Assembly: GCA_964426915.1 (NCBI GenBank)
Contig: CAYRTD010000043.1
Coordinates: forward strand, 1-25,858
Source of the DNA: CAYRTD01 sp964426915
GTDB lineage: Bacteria > Bacteroidota > Bacteroidia > Bacteroidales > GCA-2748055
Length of the DNA: 25,858 bases
Direction: 5' to 3'
Shown: positions 24,173 to 25,858 of the stretch, in pieces
How positions within the stretch are numbered: the first letter of the stretch is position 1
Layout of the letters: the number at the start of each line of letters is the position of its first letter
Translations under genes and position numbers: made by a program
The notes under the pieces: generated by a model
What the model was told of the DNA's origin: nothing
Database searches by the model: none
The model's input: the letters and a program-made list of their open reading frames with translations, nothing else

Positions 24173-24261
24173 CCGAACCGGCTATGAACCGAAAAACATT
24201 TAAGTTTTTATTTAAAGTGAGAGAAAAACCATTGCCGGTTAATTGGTGTTATATTTGTATT

Positions 24262-24450
24262 ATGACTAATTATCAAAATATTATCACCATAAATCCGGAA
24301 AAGCTGTTCGGTAAACCATGTATTTGGGATGTCAGGATTTCCGTATATGATGTACTGAGCTGGTTAACTTACGGAATGACCCATGAGGAAATAAAAAACG
24401 ATTTCCCTGAAATTACAGAAGAAGATATTACAGCTTGTTTCGTACACTAA
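24262..24450 (+). CDS. DUF433 antitoxin-like protein, shortened
   Basis: The 62-aa product from the ATG at 24262 matches DUF433. The pattern is ITINPEKLFGKPCIWDVRISVYDVLSWLTYGMTHEEIKNDFPEITEEDITAC, corresponding to the usual 'GkPcI.GtRi.v..vl..l..G.s.eei...yP.lt.edi.a'. The longer upstream frame from 24184 is not needed and lacks family similarity. A TATATTTG box (24250-24257) lies 5 bases before the ATG. The protein ends at FVH, whereas family members normally continue about 10-15 residues with the rest of the last helix. A shift of one base after GTA would give YTNKVNEII and so on. DUF433 genes usually sit beside a DUF5615 PIN-like toxin gene; none is present here. Confidence 0.75.
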   Translation: MTNYQNIITINPEKLFGKPCIWDVRISVYDVLSWLTYGMTHEEIKNDFPEITEEDITACFVH

Positions 24451-24467
24451 CAAAGTGAATGAAATCA

Positions 24468-24541
24468 TTGGCACTACATCACCTTTGGGAGCGACATCCC
24501 AAAAAATATAGAATAAATTTTATGAGCAGCGTAAGTGCCAA
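24468..24541 (+). other. Nested hairpin in the gap after the DUF433 gene
   Basis: TTGGCACT (24468-24475) pairs with AGTGCCAA (24534-24541), and inside it TGGGA (24486-24490) pairs with TCCCA (24497-24501). It may be a terminator-like structure, a small RNA or the remnant of an element. No T-run follows. Confidence 0.3.
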
Positions 24542-24619
24542 CGCTTCTTACACACGAGCAATTTAGGTGATCTCTGCCGGAATACTTCGGGAAGGAAAAT
24601 TCAATAAAAAAGCAGAAAA

Positions 24620-25417
24620 ATGATTTTAGAGGGTAATTTACTTAAAATGAGATCTGATTTGCAACGGGAGGTGCAGTATTATCTCAATCTTGACGGACAG
24701 CAAATATTCATGAACGATCTGATTGGCAAAAGGATCAAAATTGAATATCAAAATCAGATAAATTGCATAAAATGCGGTCGGATAACAAAAACCTCTTTCG
24801 CACAGGGATATTGTTATCCCTGTTTTATTTCTGTTTCTGAAACCGAAGAATGTGTTCTTAGACCTGAGCTTTGTAAAGCCCATGAAGGTATCGCGAGAGA
24901 CATGGAGTATGCGGAAGAACATTGTCTTATTGATCATATTGTTTACATGGCTCTTACAGGAGGAATAAAAATAGGAGTCACCCGATATCATCAGGTGCCA
25001 ACCCGCTGGATTGACCAGGGAGCATGGAAGGCAATAAAGCTTGCTATTGCTCCCAACCGGTATATTGCCGGAAATATTGAGGTGGCATTGAAAGAGTTTT
25101 ATAATGACAAGACCAACTGGAGACTCATGTTAACCCATAAGCATATTGGCGGCATAGATCTGATAATGGAAAAAGATCATGGCATTGAAATGTTACATCC
25201 GGATTTTCAGCAATATGCACTTGACGATGACGAAATAACGGAAATTAACTACCCTGTGATTCAATATCCTGATAAAGTAAGAAGCCTTGGATTTAATAAA
25301 ACACCCGTTATAGAGGATGTATTGACCGGGATCAAAGGACAGTATCTGATATTCGGTTCAGGAGCGGTGGTTAACGTCCGGAAGCATAATGGTTATCTTG
25401 TAAGAATGAGTTATTAG
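24620..25417 (+). CDS. DUF2797 protein, putative zinc-binding
   Basis: The 265-aa protein matches DUF2797 in overall layout. A four-cysteine zinc-ribbon-like element (CIKCGRITKTSFAQGYCYPC, Cys 49, 52, 65 and 68) is followed by two more cysteines (78, 85). Next comes the conserved IDHIVYMALTGGIKIGVTR and VPTRWIDQGAWKAIKLA, which recall a GIY-YIG-like strand arrangement, though the nuclease residues cannot be confirmed by eye. The end, IKGQYLIFGSGAVVNVRKHNGY, resembles the C-terminal strand pair in family members. Function is unknown; the zinc site suggests nucleic acid binding. The long AT-rich leader and isolated position suggest a separate transcript. Confidence 0.8.
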   Translation: MILEGNLLKMRSDLQREVQYYLNLDGQQIFMNDLIGKRIKIEYQNQINCIKCGRITKTSFAQGYCYPCFISVSETEECVLRPELCKAHEGIARDMEYAEEHCLIDHIVYMALTGGIKIGVTRYHQVPTRWIDQGAWKAIKLAIAPNRYIAGNIEVALKEFYNDKTNWRLMLTHKHIGGIDLIMEKDHGIEMLHPDFQQYALDDDEITEINYPVIQYPDKVRSLGFNKTPVIEDVLTGIKGQYLIFGSGAVVNVRKHNGYLVRMSY

Positions 25418-25431
25418 GTTTTATTTACAAC

Positions 25432-25579
25432 TGACCACGACACCGCGTGTCGCCGAAGCTTTCCGCGAGCGCTGAAGCTACTCTGCGCTGCTCCTTCAGG
25501 CAAGCTTTCGGCGGCCGAAGGGAGGCGCTAGGCGCCTACGCTAAAGTTTCTGCAACAGCGTGCGGAGGCACAGTGGTCA
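25432..25579. repeat. GC-rich inverted-repeat element related to the dispersed family
   Basis: The segment starts with TGACCAC (25432-25438) and ends with GTGGTCA (25573-25579). Inside are further imperfect hairpins (GCCGAAGCTTTC against AAGCTTTCGGC). The segment 25530-25571 matches the reverse complement of 7121-7162 at 39 of 42 bases. The base composition is far richer in G+C than the neighbouring gene. Confidence 0.6.
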
Positions 25580-25596
25580 AACTGGAATAGCCCCGG

Positions 25597-25622
25597 GAAG
25601 AGGAGAGTGAGAGCGAGAGCGG
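25597..25622. repeat. Short purine-rich tract
   Basis: GAAGAGGAGAGTGAGAGCGA and the bases after it repeat the GAGAGTGAGAG theme seen at 8130, here just beyond the GC-rich element. Confidence 0.5.
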
Positions 25623-25639
25623 GATTGCCTCAACAAGCA

Positions 25640-25858
25640 TTGATTCAGACCAAACGGTCTTTCTTAACATGGGTTCAATCACCCTTCATCTGCGCAATGG
25701 TAAGAGGAGGTTTCTCACCCGTCCGTTTGGCATGGGCTATAATAAAAAAACCGGGTTATTAGTGGGCCAAACGGAGGGTTCGAAATGACGTGGCATCGCG
25801 GGTAGTCGGAGCAGCGGCCCCATGGGTGGGGAGAATGGTGGCGCCTCGGCGCCACCAT
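25640..25858. other. Unassigned structured sequence at the right edge
   Basis: CCGTTTGGC (25723-25731) pairs with GCCAAACGG (25766-25774), and TAATAA/TTATTA pair inside it. GACC/GGTC flank AAAC at 25648-25659, repeating the CCAAACGG string. ATGGTGGCGCC (25835-25845) pairs perfectly with the last 11 bases of the window. A 39-codon frame starts at ATG 25671 (MGSITLHLRNGKRRFL) and ends just after TEGSK. GCGGGTAGTCGGAGCAG (25799-25815) reminds me of sequence before group II intron reverse transcriptase genes, but I cannot confirm this. No gene is called. Confidence 0.3.

Noticed and set aside
24184..24261. Longer N-terminus for the DUF433 gene
   Set aside because: The extra 26 residues have no family similarity, and a promoter-like TATATTTG box lies inside this stretch.
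25777..25786. GGTTCGAAAT, resembling a tRNA T-loop
   Set aside because: No acceptor, D-arm or anticodon arm can be placed around it, so a tRNA is not supported.

Overview
The window looks like a chromosomal segment from a Bacteroidota bacterium, probably an environmental or marine Bacteroidales/Marinilabiliales-type organism. The grounds are: promoter -7 boxes of the TAnnTTTG type, almost no Shine-Dalgarno sequences, SPII lipoproteins, a GldN-like protein, a PadR-PspC pair, a formylglycine sulfatase, and a small protein with a Bacteroidota-type exosortase sorting tail. No rRNA, tRNA or CRISPR array was seen.

Left part (1-6750), mostly minus strand. It starts with an MNT-type nucleotidyltransferase antitoxin whose HEPN partner is broken by a stop codon and a frameshift. 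A short GC-rich fragment resembling the 3' end of a group II intron follows. Next come a two-module GldN-like secreted protein, an outer-membrane-type protein with a cysteine cluster, a lipoprotein FAD-dependent oxidoreductase and a MATE exporter. Upstream of the MATE gene lies an array of 16-bp repeats.

Middle (6750-15800). There is a 230-bp repeat element with terminal inverted repeats, then an exported barrel-like protein, an S41 peptidase lipoprotein, a convergent SDR oxidoreductase, and a very acidic exported protein built of five repeats. That last gene is divergent from a WYL regulator. A DUF2721 membrane protein and an MscS channel complete this part.

Right part (15800-25858). A 63-aa protein that is almost entirely signal peptide plus exosortase sorting tail has its own promoter and terminator. 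It is followed by an exosortase whose N-terminal half looks like a degenerate second copy of the exosortase domain, and by purU. A small exported protein, a PadR regulator and a PspC protein form an apparent autoregulated operon with a clear dyad operator. Then come a sulfatase lipoprotein, an MFS transporter, a shortened orphan DUF433 antitoxin and a DUF2797 protein. The right edge holds GC-rich repeats and hairpin-forming sequence that I cannot assign.

The most interesting unit is the mini sorting-signal protein with its tandem-domain exosortase (15891-17506). A second theme is a family of dispersed intergenic repeats (copies near 727, 7028, 14615, 20471, 22791 and 25432) sharing a TTAGTG(T/C)CTGTCCATAA end and a GC-rich hairpin core. 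All functional statements rest on motif recognition by eye, without database searches.
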